Both the position numbers and the translations under genes were made by a program. 64,000 nucleotides of DNA from JBCCBV01 sp039033855 (GTDB lineage: Bacteria; Planctomycetota; Phycisphaerae; Phycisphaerales; Phycisphaeraceae), in NCBI GenBank assembly GCA_039033855.1, contig JBCCBV010000014.1, positions 24,697 to 88,696 on the forward strand, given 5' to 3'. Positions 55,855 to 64,000 of the stretch are shown here, in pieces (the first letter of the stretch is position 1; each line of letters opens with the position of its first letter). The notes under the pieces are model-generated. The model ran no database searches and was not told the origin of the DNA. It saw only the letters and a list, made by a program, of their open reading frames with translations.

Positions 55855-57972
55855 CTACCCGCTCAGCGCGGACACGCACTGGTAGACGATCAGCGACGCG
55901 GTGTACGCCAGCACCGTCATGTAGCCGAGTTGCAGCAGGGCCCAGCCCCAACTGCCGGTCTCGCGGCGGGTGACGGCCTGTGTCGGCAGGCACTGCATCG
56001 CCAGCACGAAGAACACCAGCAGGCTCAGCGACGTGGCCGTGTCGAACAGCACCGACCCGTCGGGCCGACGCATCGCGGCCATGGCCTCGGTCAGCGTGGC
56101 CGGGTCCTCGGCGTCGTCTTCTTCCAGACCGGCGACAATGGCCAGGGTCGACACCACCACCTCGCGGGCGGCGAAGCTGGTCATCACCCCCACGCTGATC
56201 CGCCAATCGAAGCCGAGCGGCTCGAACACCGGCTCGACGAACTTGCCCAACCGACCCGCCACCGAACGCGTGAGCGTTTCGCCCGAGCCTGGCTCGCTCA
56301 AGACGATCGGCTCGACCTGCGGCGCGCCGTCCGGGTCGCCGGTCAGCGCGGGCGTCGCCGGCAAACCTTCCGCAAGCGTTTCGCCAGCCGAAGCCGCTTC
56401 GGGGGTCTGGGCTTGCCGGGTCTGGGCTTCCGAAGCCGGGGCACCGCCAATCGGGAACGCCGTGGCCGCCCAGATGCAGATCGAGATCGCCAGGATCACC
56501 GTGCCGGCCTTTTTGAGAAACACCATGCCGCGGTCGTACACCGTCAGCAGCGCGGCCTTCAGGCTCGGCCGGCGGAACCGCGGCATCTCCAGCACCAAGT
56601 CCTGCGGCTTGCCCCGCAGCACCGTCTTGCCCAGCACCAGCGACGCCCCGAGGGCAGCGACGATTCCCAGCATGTAGGCGCCGAAGAACACCAGCCCACC
56701 CATCAACGGCGAGTCGGCGAACAGCAGCGCCGCCACCATGCTGTACACCGGTAGACGCGCGCTGCACGTCATCAACGGCAGCACGAGGATCGTGATCAGC
56801 CGGTCGCGCCGCGACTCGATGACCTTGGCTGACATGATGGCGGGGATGGCGCAGGCGTGGGCCGACAGCATGGGCACGAACGCCTTGCCCGGCAGGCCAA
56901 CCTTACGCATCACCCGGTCGGCCATGAACGCGGCCCGGGCCAGATAGCCCGTGTCTTCCAAGAGCGTCAGCACGAAGAACAACAGACACACCTGGGGCAA
57001 GAAGATCACCACCCCGCCCACGCCGGCGATCACGCCGTCGACCAGGAAGCTGCTCAGCACGCCGTCGGGCAGCACGCCGGCCGCCGCCCCACCCAAAGAC
57101 GCAAACGCCTGGTCGATCCAGTCCATCGGCGTAGCCGCCACCTGGAAGATCAGCGCAAACAGCCCGGCCATCACCACGCCGAACACCAACGAACCCCACG
57201 CCGGGTGCGTCAGCACGCGGTCGAGCCGGTCCTGCCAGGGGCTCGGGTCGGCGTCCAGGTCTTGCCCGGCCGCTTCGCCCACGCCGCACGCCCAGCGGTG
57301 GCGGTTGACGTGCGGGCACGCCGTGCACGATGCGCAGGCGATGCGTTCGACCATGCCGGCCGCCCGGCTGGCCTCGTCGACCTCGGGGGCGTCGGCGCCC
57401 TTCACCAGCGCCGCGGCCTTGGCGCGAAGCGCGTCCACGCCCTCGCCGGTGCGCCCGCTAACCGGCGCCACCGGGGCGTCGAGCTCGCGGGCCAGCGTCT
57501 CCAAACAGATCACCAGCCCGCGCCGCCGGGCCTCGTCCATCATCGTCAGCGCCACCACCATGGGCAGGCCGATCTCGCGCACCTCGCTGGCCAAATACAG
57601 GTGCCGCGACAAGCAGGTGGCGTCGACCACCACCACGACCGCGTCCGGCGCCTCGATGCCCGGCAGCTTGCCCCGGAGCGCATCGCTGGCCAGCCGTTCT
57701 TCGCTCTGCCCCACCGCGGCGCTATACAGCCCCGGCAGGTCGATCAGGTCGAACGCACCGGCCGCGTCTTCCACCCGTGCGTGACGGCTCTCAAGCGTGG
57801 TGCCGGGGAAGTTGCTGGTCTTGGCCCGCAGCCCGGTCAAACGGTTGAACAGCGTGGTCTTGCCGGCGTTGGGGTTGCCCACCAGCGCAATCCGCGGCAA
57901 ACCGCTCTGCGCAGAAGGCGGCGTCGGCCGCTCCGGCTTCATCACCGGCAGGGAGATCGTTCCGCCGCTCAT
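55855..57972 (-). CDS. feoB: Ferrous iron transporter FeoB
   Basis: Protein of 705 residues. N-terminal G domain: G1 ALVGNPNAGKTTLFNRL (about residues 29-45), switch I NFPGTT, G3 DLPGLYS, and a G4 position reading TMMDEA instead of the usual N-x-x-D. A cysteine cluster (CASCTACPHVNRHRWAC) separates it from the membrane part. The membrane part has two Gate motifs (AHACAIPAIMSAKVI; MTSFAAREVVVSTL). A ~70-residue Pro/Glu-rich insert lies near residues 520-590. The start overlaps feoA's stop (ATGA). Confidence 0.95.
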   Translation of the reverse strand: MSGGTISLPVMKPERPTPPSAQSGLPRIALVGNPNAGKTTLFNRLTGLRAKTSNFPGTTLESRHARVEDAAGAFDLIDLPGLYSAAVGQSEERLASDALRGKLPGIEAPDAVVVVVDATCLSRHLYLASEVREIGLPMVVALTMMDEARRRGLVICLETLARELDAPVAPVSGRTGEGVDALRAKAAALVKGADAPEVDEASRAAGMVERIACASCTACPHVNRHRWACGVGEAAGQDLDADPSPWQDRLDRVLTHPAWGSLVFGVVMAGLFALIFQVAATPMDWIDQAFASLGGAAAGVLPDGVLSSFLVDGVIAGVGGVVIFLPQVCLLFFVLTLLEDTGYLARAAFMADRVMRKVGLPGKAFVPMLSAHACAIPAIMSAKVIESRRDRLITILVLPLMTCSARLPVYSMVAALLFADSPLMGGLVFFGAYMLGIVAALGASLVLGKTVLRGKPQDLVLEMPRFRRPSLKAALLTVYDRGMVFLKKAGTVILAISICIWAATAFPIGGAPASEAQTRQAQTPEAASAGETLAEGLPATPALTGDPDGAPQVEPIVLSEPGSGETLTRSVAGRLGKFVEPVFEPLGFDWRISVGVMTSFAAREVVVSTLAIVAGLEEDDAEDPATLTEAMAAMRRPDGSVLFDTATSLSLLVFFVLAMQCLPTQAVTRRETGSWGWALLQLGYMTVLAYTASLIVYQCVSALSG

Positions 57973-58322
57973 GGCGTGCCCCCCCCGAGCGCGATGCGCG
58001 TCACCCCCACGTGCCGGGCCACCGCCCGGGCCAGGCCGATCCGCACGCCGTTGGCCGCGACGATCATCCGGGGCCCGCCGCGGATCACCCGCACCGCCAC
58101 GCCGGGCACCAGGCCCATAGTTTTCAGGCGGATGAGCATGATGTGGTCGCCCTCGTCCATCTGCTCGACCACGCCGGCCTGACCCGAGCGGAGGTCGCTT
58201 AGACGCGCTTCGCCGGGCGCAACCGGGCTTCCGGGGCTGCCAGGGCTTGCGGAAGCTGCGGGGCTGCCGGGAGGGGCGGATTCGGGGACCGGGGCGGCCG
58301 GATGGCCGTTGGTGGGGCTCAC
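57969..58322 (-). CDS. feoA: Ferrous iron transport accessory protein FeoA
   Basis: Protein of 117 residues. The C-terminal ~75 residues are the SH3-like FeoA domain (LSDLRSGQAGVVEQMDEGD, RLKTMGLVPGVAVRVIRGGP, MIVAANGVRIGLARAVARHV). The first ~40 residues are a Pro/Ser/Gly-rich extension not usual for FeoA. It is coupled to feoB by a 4-base overlap. I see no Fur-like box upstream. Confidence 0.93.
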   Translation of the reverse strand: MSPTNGHPAAPVPESAPPGSPAASASPGSPGSPVAPGEARLSDLRSGQAGVVEQMDEGDHIMLIRLKTMGLVPGVAVRVIRGGPRMIVAANGVRIGLARAVARHVGVTRIALGGGTP

Positions 58323-58421
58323 GCCGAGAGCGTAGTCCTCTTGAGACTCAGTCGCAAGAACTGACCCCTAACCCCCGAAACCCGCGCCAGACCCGGTTTT
58401 CGCAGGGCCTACCATCTGGCC

Positions 58422-59588
58422 ATGCCTGCACCCGTCCACGCCGCGTCGGCCACCGGCCGGCCCACCACCGACGCCAACCGCCTGGGCCTCGACTACCACG
58501 TCGAGGCCGGCGCCGTCGGCTACGCCGGCCCGATCGTCGACATCCACACCCACGTCTCCAGCCCCGACGCCGCCCGGGTCTACTTCCGCGCCGCCCGGCG
58601 TTACGGCGTCTGCAAGTCGTGGACCATGTGCGGCCTGCCCGCGGCCCAGGAACTCGACCGGGCGCTGTCGCCCGATGAACGGCGGGAGCTCGAGTTCATC
58701 GCCGTGCCCAACTTCGTGGCCCGCGACCAGCCGGACACCTTCACCACCCAATGGCTGGCCGACCTCGAAGGGTTCCAGGCCCTGGGCGCCCGCATCGTGA
58801 AGTTCTGGGCCGCGCCGCGCGGGCTCGACTTCGTCGGCGACCTGCTCCGCCTCGACTCACCGGCCCGACTCGAAGGCATCCAAAGGGCCTACGACCTGGG
58901 CTACCGCGTGTTCATGACCCACGTCGGCGACCCCGACACCTGGTTCGCCACGCACTACAAAGACGCGTCGAAATACGGCACGAAGCAAGACCAGTTCAAA
59001 CCCCTGTCAAAACTGCTCGACCGGTACCACGACGTCACCTGGATCGGCGCCCACATGGGCGGCTGGCCGGAAGACCTGGACTGGCTCTCGGCTTTCCTGG
59101 AACGTCACCCCAACTACGTCGTGGACTGCTCGGCCACAAAGTGGCAGGTGCGCGAGCTGTCCAAGCACCCCGCCAAGCTCGCGGCGTTCTGCGACCGGTT
59201 CCGGGGGCGGGTGCTGTTTGGGACCGACATCGTGGCGGGCGCGGGCAACGTGAACCCGCCCTCGCCCGACGCGCCGCCCGTCGCGGGCCAGGCCCCGGGC
59301 TTCAACCCCGACGCGGGGTACGGGTTCGACCTGTACGCCTCACGCTTTTGGGCCATGCGGACGCTGCTCGAAACGCGTTACGACGGCCCGTCGCCGATCG
59401 TGGACCCGGACTTCCAACTGGTGGACCCCGACGCCCCGCCGAAGCAGACCGCGCAGCTCGTGGGCGCAAACCTTTCGCCGGACCTGCTGCGCAGCGTGTA
59501 TCACGACGCGGCCGCGTCGGTGCTCGAACCCCATGGCGGGCTCTTTGACGGCGCACCGGCCCCCGAACCCTGCGGCGCCTCGGCGTAG
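58422..59588 (+). CDS. Amidohydrolase-family (TIM-barrel) metal hydrolase
   Basis: Protein of 388 residues of the amidohydrolase-2/ACMSD-like family. The metal site HxH is in VDIHTHVSS (His 42 and 44). Later ligands are in RVFMTHVGDPDTW, WIGAHMGGWPEDLDWL and RVLFGTDIVAG. It may hydrolyse C-N or C-C bonds (decarboxylase type). Substrate unknown. It lies 34 bases before ubiX on the same strand. Confidence 0.9.
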   Translation: MPAPVHAASATGRPTTDANRLGLDYHVEAGAVGYAGPIVDIHTHVSSPDAARVYFRAARRYGVCKSWTMCGLPAAQELDRALSPDERRELEFIAVPNFVARDQPDTFTTQWLADLEGFQALGARIVKFWAAPRGLDFVGDLLRLDSPARLEGIQRAYDLGYRVFMTHVGDPDTWFATHYKDASKYGTKQDQFKPLSKLLDRYHDVTWIGAHMGGWPEDLDWLSAFLERHPNYVVDCSATKWQVRELSKHPAKLAAFCDRFRGRVLFGTDIVAGAGNVNPPSPDAPPVAGQAPGFNPDAGYGFDLYASRFWAMRTLLETRYDGPSPIVDPDFQLVDPDAPPKQTAQLVGANLSPDLLRSVYHDAAASVLEPHGGLFDGAPAPEPCGASA

Positions 59589-59621
59589 GCCCGAAACGAA
59601 TCGCCAGAAAGCGAGAACCCC

Positions 59622-60233
59622 ATGCCCCCACAGCGCATCGTCGTCGGCGTCACCGGCGCCTCGGGCGCGGTTTACGCGCAGCGGCTGGTGCAGCTGGCCG
59701 TGGCCGCCGGCGTGGACACACACCTGGTGATTTCGCCGCTCGGCCGGCGCCTGCTCCACGACGAATTGGGCATGGAGACCCTCGACCTGGCCGCTATGGC
59801 CGGACGCGACGCCCCGCCCGACCACCTGCACTACCACGACATCCGCGACGTGGGCGCCACCATCGCGTCGGGGTCGTTCCGGCACGACGGCATGGCGGTC
59901 GTGCCCTGCTCGAGCAACACCCTTTCGGCGGTGGCCAACGGGCAGGCCGCCAACCTGATCCACCGCGCGGCGCACGTCACGCTCAAGGAGCGCCGCAAGC
60001 TGGTGCTGGTGCACCGCGAGGCGCCGTTGAGCCTGGTGGACATCCGCAACATGGAGGCCGCCACGCTGGCCGGGGCGATCGTCATGCCCGCCAGCCCGGG
60101 CTTCTACACGCTGCCGCAGACGGTCGAAGACGTGGTGGACTTTGTGGTCGGGCGCACGCTCGACCTGCTGGGCGTCGAGCACGACCTGGCCATCCGGTGG
60201 GAAGCAATCAAGCCGTCGCTCGGCAAAGGCTAG
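59622..60233 (+). CDS. ubiX: Flavin prenyltransferase UbiX
   Basis: Protein of 203 residues. It makes the prenylated FMN cofactor used by UbiD-type decarboxylases. It starts IVVGVTGASGAVYAQRL and has LVISPLGRRLL, ASGSFRHDGMAVVPCSSNTLS (the conserved S-F-R-H and Cys-Ser), LVHREAPLSLVDIRNME and VMPASPGFYTLPQTVEDVVDF. No ubiD gene is in the window. Confidence 0.96.
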   Translation: MPPQRIVVGVTGASGAVYAQRLVQLAVAAGVDTHLVISPLGRRLLHDELGMETLDLAAMAGRDAPPDHLHYHDIRDVGATIASGSFRHDGMAVVPCSSNTLSAVANGQAANLIHRAAHVTLKERRKLVLVHREAPLSLVDIRNMEAATLAGAIVMPASPGFYTLPQTVEDVVDFVVGRTLDLLGVEHDLAIRWEAIKPSLGKG

Positions 60234-60255
60234 CGTTCCGGGCGATACTGCCGGC

Positions 60256-62049
60256 ATGACCGACGCGCTGTCCATGCCGGGCCTGACCCTGGCCGCCGGG
60301 GCCTTGAGCTACCACGACATCACCTCGTTCCTATTGGGCGTGGGCGTGCTGCTGGGGGCCGCCCGGCTAATGGGCGAGATCGCCCGCCTGCTCGGCCAGC
60401 CCATGGTGCTCGGCGAGATCCTCGCCGGCGTCGTGCTCGGCAAGACCATCCTCAACCGGTTCGCGCCCGGCGTGTTCGAGACGCTGTTCCCCGCCTCCGG
60501 GGCCGCGTCGATCGGCCTGGACATCATTTTGGTGCTGTCGGCCTGCCTGCTGCTGCTGGTGGCCGGGCTCGAGGTCGACTTGTCGGTGGTGCTCAAGCAG
60601 GGCAAGGCCACCTTCGGCGTGAGCATGACGGGCATGGTCATCCCGTTTGTGCTCGGCTTCGGGGTGGCGTACCTGCTGCCGCAGTTCATCGGGTACGACA
60701 CCAACAACCCGCCCGAGGCCAAGGTGCCGTTTGCGCTGTTCGTGGGCATCGCCATGGCGATCACCGCCCTGCCGGTCATCGCCAAGGTGCTGATGGACCT
60801 GAACCTGTTGCGCAGCGACCTGGGCATGCTCATCATGTCGTCGGCGATGATCAACGACCTGATCGGGTGGATCGGCTTCGCCATGGTGCTGGCGCTGATC
60901 CAGAGCACGGGGGTGGCCGACGGCTCGAGCGGCTTCGCCCCCGACAACCCGATTTGGATGACCATCGGCTTCACGCTGCTGTTCGTGGGCGGGATGCTGA
61001 CCGTCGGCCGGGTGATCGCCCACAAGCTGCTGGCGCCGATCCAGGCCTACGCCAGCTGGCCGGGCGGGGTGCTGGGCTTCGTGCTCGTCGCGGCGCTGCT
61101 GTGCTCGGCGCTCACCGAAAAGATGGGCATCCACTCGATCTTCGGCGCGTTCATCGCCGGGGTGGCGATCGGCGATTCGTCGCACCTGCGCCGCCAAACC
61201 CGTCAGACGATCGAGCAGTTCATCGGGAACATCTTCGCGCCGCTTTTCTTTGCCGGGATCGCGCTGCGAGTGGACTTTTTGGCGTACTTCGACTTCGGCA
61301 CGGTGGCGGTGGTGCTGGTGGTGGCGATCGCCGGCAAGGCCATCGGCTGCTGGGCCGGCGCCAAGTGGGCCGGGCTGAGCACGCGCGAGTCCTGGGCCGT
61401 GGGCTTTGGCATGTCGGCCCGGGGGGCGCTGGAGATCATCCTGGGCCAACTGGCCCTCGACGCCGGGCTGATCACCGAGAAGCTGTTCGTGGCCATCGTG
61501 GTGATGGCCATTGTCACCAGCCTGATGGCCGGGCCGCTGATGAACCTGCTGCTCAAGCGCAAGGTCCGGCCGAAGCTGCGCGACATGATCCCCGCCAAGG
61601 TCGGTTACGTCGGCCATATCGACGCGGCCGACCGCAGGTCGGTCATCGCCGCCATGTCCGCCGCCGCGCAGGAACACCTGGGGCCGGAGGTCGGCGACAT
61701 CGACGCCGCCGTGTGGGAGCGCGAGCAACTCACCGCCACCGGCCTGGGCCACGGGCTGGCGGTGCCGCACGCCCGGCTGCCCGGCGTCAAAAAGGCCATC
61801 GTGTTCCTGGGCACCTGCGCCACGGGCGTCGATTTCGACGCGCCCGACGGCGAGCCGGCCCACATCATCTGCCTGATCCTTTCGCCCGAGGACGACGCCA
61901 CCGCGCAGATCGAAGCGCTCGACGCCGTGGCCCGGGCGCTCGGCGCCGACCCCACGCGCACCGCGGTGATGCGTAGCAACTCGCAAACCGAGCTGCTGGC
62001 CGCGCTGTCCGTCGCCGACGCCGAGCACGAACACGAAAACGCCCACTGA
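60256..62049 (+). CDS. CPA2-type cation:proton antiporter fused to a PTS EIIA-like domain
   Basis: Protein of 597 residues. Residues ~15-430 form a 12-13 helix Na+/H+ or K+/H+ exchanger (LGQPMVLGEILAGVVLGKTI, ITALPVIAKVLMDLNLL, MIND at the ion site, MGIHSIFGAFIAGVAIG). Residues ~450-590 match a PTS EIIA type 2 (fructose/mannitol) domain with the phospho-acceptor His in GHGLAVPHARLPGVKKA (about residue 505). The fusion suggests that transport is controlled by phosphorylation or by a domain that has lost this role. ATG 60256 is used. Confidence 0.92.
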   Translation: MTDALSMPGLTLAAGALSYHDITSFLLGVGVLLGAARLMGEIARLLGQPMVLGEILAGVVLGKTILNRFAPGVFETLFPASGAASIGLDIILVLSACLLLLVAGLEVDLSVVLKQGKATFGVSMTGMVIPFVLGFGVAYLLPQFIGYDTNNPPEAKVPFALFVGIAMAITALPVIAKVLMDLNLLRSDLGMLIMSSAMINDLIGWIGFAMVLALIQSTGVADGSSGFAPDNPIWMTIGFTLLFVGGMLTVGRVIAHKLLAPIQAYASWPGGVLGFVLVAALLCSALTEKMGIHSIFGAFIAGVAIGDSSHLRRQTRQTIEQFIGNIFAPLFFAGIALRVDFLAYFDFGTVAVVLVVAIAGKAIGCWAGAKWAGLSTRESWAVGFGMSARGALEIILGQLALDAGLITEKLFVAIVVMAIVTSLMAGPLMNLLLKRKVRPKLRDMIPAKVGYVGHIDAADRRSVIAAMSAAAQEHLGPEVGDIDAAVWEREQLTATGLGHGLAVPHARLPGVKKAIVFLGTCATGVDFDAPDGEPAHIICLILSPEDDATAQIEALDAVARALGADPTRTAVMRSNSQTELLAALSVADAEHEHENAH

Positions 62050-62172
62050 GCGCCGGGGCCCCGCGTCCCGCGCCCTCCACAAGCCCGGCGTCCGCCGCGC
62101 CTACCGTGCGCACCAAGTTCGTTGCGAACGACACCTGCTTCTCCCCTCACACGCCCCACGCCGAGCCCCGCC

Positions 62173-63279
62173 ATGCCCACGCCCATCGCCGAACTCGACC
62201 GCTACCGCCTGCTCGGCCGTTCGGGCCTGCGGGTCAGCCCGCTGTGCCTGGGCACCATGACCTTCGGCAAGAACTGGGGATGGGGCTCCGACCTCGACCA
62301 AAGCCGGGCTGTGTTCGCGCGATACGCCGAGGCCGGCGGCAACTTCATCGACACCGCCGACCTCTACACCCACGGCGAGAGCGAGCAGTACCTCGGCCAA
62401 TTCCTCAACGACCCGGCGTTCGGCGGGCGCGACCGATTCGTGCTCGCATCGAAATACACGCTCAACACCCCCGACCGCGCCAAGGGCGACCCCAACGCCA
62501 GCGGCAACCACCGCAAGCGCATGATGACCGCCGTCGAAGCCTCGCTGAAGAACCTCCAGACCGACTACCTCGACCTCTACTGGCTGCACATCTGGGACGG
62601 CACCACGCCGGTCGACGAACTCATGCGCGCCTTCGACGACCTGGTCCGCCAGGGCAAAGTCCACTACCTGGCCATCAGCGACACCCCGGCCTGGAAGGTC
62701 GCCCAGCTCAACACCTACGCCGAGGCCCACGCGCTCAGCCGCTTCGTCGCCACGCAGGTCGAGTACTCGCTGGTCGAACGCACCGTCGAACGCGAGATCA
62801 CCCCGATGTGCGCCGAACTCGGCCTGGGCGTGCTGCCCTGGTCGCCCCTCGCCGGCGGCGTGCTCACCGGCAAATACACCCGCGCCGACCTCGAAGCCCA
62901 ACGAGAAGGCCCGAGCAAACCCGAAGGGGCCGAGCGCGGAGCCGAGCTGACCGAGCGCAAAATCGACATCGTCGAAGCCTTGGTCGCGGTCGCCCAGGAG
63001 ATCGGCCAGAGCCCCGCGCAGGTGGCGCTCAACTGGCTGCTCCGCAAGCCCTGGGTCACCTCGGTCATCCTCGGCGCCCGCACCGTGAAACAGCTCGACG
63101 ACAACCTCGGCTGCCTGTCTTTCACCCTGAGCGACGCACACTTTGAGCGCCTCGAAGACGCCAGCCGTATCACGCTGGGCTTCCCCGGCGACTTCATCCA
63201 CAACACGCCCCGCGTCGGCGTGTTCGCCACCGGCGGCACCCGGGTCGACGGCCGGCTCCAACAACCCCCGGCCGAGTAA
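62173..63279 (+). CDS. Aldo/keto reductase
   Basis: Protein of 368 residues. It shows YRLLGRSGLRVSPLCLGTMTFG, FIDTADLYTHGESEQYLG (Asp and Tyr), FVLASKYTLN (Lys), YLDLYWLHIWDG (His), YLAISDTPAW and a C-terminal NADPH site (LGARTVKQLDDNLG). ATG 62173 is used. A GC-rich hairpin (GGCCGG/CCGGCC, 63317-63337) lies between it and the next, convergent gene. Substrate unknown. Confidence 0.92.
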   Translation: MPTPIAELDRYRLLGRSGLRVSPLCLGTMTFGKNWGWGSDLDQSRAVFARYAEAGGNFIDTADLYTHGESEQYLGQFLNDPAFGGRDRFVLASKYTLNTPDRAKGDPNASGNHRKRMMTAVEASLKNLQTDYLDLYWLHIWDGTTPVDELMRAFDDLVRQGKVHYLAISDTPAWKVAQLNTYAEAHALSRFVATQVEYSLVERTVEREITPMCAELGLGVLPWSPLAGGVLTGKYTRADLEAQREGPSKPEGAERGAELTERKIDIVEALVAVAQEIGQSPAQVALNWLLRKPWVTSVILGARTVKQLDDNLGCLSFTLSDAHFERLEDASRITLGFPGDFIHNTPRVGVFATGGTRVDGRLQQPPAE

Positions 63280-63326
63280 CCCCGGGCTATGGCGTCGGGC
63301 CTGCCGAAAGCGCCAAGGCCGGCTCA

Positions 63327-64000
63327 TCACTCCGGCCGGCCCACCGCCTTCATCAAGGGCGTCATACCCATCGCCACCGGGTTCAACACCGGCTTCTTCG
63401 AAATGACGATGCCCCCGGTGTCGCGCGACTGATACACGTAGTCGAACGCCGTAGGCAGCGAAATACGGTCGCCGGTGGTGGTCTCGTAGTCCTGCACGCC
63501 GTGGAGCGCCTGCATCTGCAAGCGGTGTCCTTCGTCGCGGGCGCCCTCTTGCTCGCGCCACTTGGCGACCTGGTCGTCGCTGATCTGGTTGCGGATGGCG
63601 ATCGCCCGCTGCGACGCATCGAACATCGCCTGGCGTTCGGCCAGGTTCCGCCGGGCCATTTGAAGGAACGCCTGGTTCGACGCCATCCGCCAGCGTGGGT
63701 CGTCCTTCATGGTGCTCACCAGCGTCCATAAGAACTCCTTGCGCTGCTCGAAGCCCTCAGCCGGCCCCCCGATCATGCCCAGGAAGAAGATGCCCCACTG
63801 GTAACTCCTGGACCCGGTCACCGGGCTCTGCAGGCCCGGGCCGGGGGGCAGGTACATCACGATGGCCTCGCTGTGCACGGGCTTGCCCTCTTCCACCGCC
63901 TCGAACGACAGCGCCCAGACCTGCGGGGCGCCGAGCAGGCCGTTGTTGGGGATCTGGGCCTGGGGCATCTCCATGATCGCCCGCTCAAGCTCGGGGATGC
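63327..64000 (-). CDS. Protein of unknown function (5' end outside window)
   Basis: At least 224 residues; the reading frame stays open to the right edge, so the true start lies beyond. I do not recognise the family. A beta-rich N-terminal part (LLGAPQVWALSFEAVEE) is followed by helices with DPRWRMASNQAFLQMARRNL and Gln/Arg-rich spacing. It ends with YETTTGDRISLPTAFDYVYQ and IVISKKPVLNPV. No signal peptide or membrane helix is visible in the available part. Confidence 0.7.
   Translation of the reverse strand, partial: IPELERAIMEMPQAQIPNNGLLGAPQVWALSFEAVEEGKPVHSEAIVMYLPPGPGLQSPVTGSRSYQWGIFFLGMIGGPAEGFEQRKEFLWTLVSTMKDDPRWRMASNQAFLQMARRNLAERQAMFDASQRAIAIRNQISDDQVAKWREQEGARDEGHRLQMQALHGVQDYETTTGDRISLPTAFDYVYQSRDTGGIVISKKPVLNPVAMGMTPLMKAVGRPE

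Noticed and set aside
63317..63337. Terminator between the last two convergent genes
   Set aside because: GGCCGG/CCGGCC can pair, but there is no T-tract, and the stem overlaps the stop codon. It was mentioned with the neighbouring gene only.

Overview
The window is 64 kb of very GC-rich bacterial chromosome, densely coded on both strands. It has many 1-4 base stop/start overlaps and no phage, transposase, CRISPR array or tRNA/rRNA gene that I can see. Two secreted proteins end in PEP-CTERM-like sorting tails, one of them behind type I dockerin repeats. Together with carbohydrate-active enzymes, LacI and XylR-type regulators, LpoB-like lipoproteins, FeoAB, an intact peptidoglycan-linked gene set and a GspG-type pseudopilin, this suggests a planctomycete, probably Phycisphaerae-like and marine or sediment-dwelling. 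That placement is inference.

Layout. (1) 1-7138: carbohydrate locus with a secreted GH99/GH71-like enzyme (cut by the window edge), a LacI regulator, a GH36 raffinose-synthase-type enzyme and a secreted right-handed beta-helix enzyme. The two divergent genes share an intergenic region with two copies of a TAACNCGNGTTA operator, one lying inside a near-consensus promoter. (2) 7139-15525: a coiled-coil/AT-hook/winged-helix protein behind its own promoter, a XylR-type regulator, a Gfo/Idh dehydrogenase, a sugar isomerase, a secreted GH113-like enzyme, rplU alone, and an SMP-30 lactonase plus probable uronate dehydrogenase. (3) 15540-28096: housekeeping genes mnmC, carB, recJ and mtnP, with a membrane protein, a pseudopilin, a SpoIID-type protein and a lipoprotein. 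(4) 28293-34801: an ECF sigma/anti-sigma pair, then ilvB behind a probable leader-peptide attenuator and followed by an overlapping PD-(D/E)XK nuclease gene, then a GGDEF-EAL protein. (5) 34975-46738: ald, a PEP-CTERM protein, serS, an aldo/keto reductase, a DUF4253 protein, a histone-deacetylase-like enzyme with a methyltransferase and a cation exchanger, a three-lipoprotein operon with an LpoB-like member, and a MazG-like pyrophosphatase. (6) 46761-64000: priA, mutS, nth, argC, hsp20 behind a perfect sigma-54 promoter match, feoBA, an amidohydrolase, ubiX, an antiporter-EIIA fusion, an aldo/keto reductase and a truncated gene.

Most noteworthy signals. These are the LacI operator pair; the ilvB leader peptide, whose start coincides with the predicted transcription start and which is followed by a terminator and a competing pairing; a pair of inverted-arm CCACAGAGG-type repeat elements flanking the argC-hsp20 block; and the sigma-54 site in front of hsp20. 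All functional calls rest on motifs read by eye. No database search was possible.
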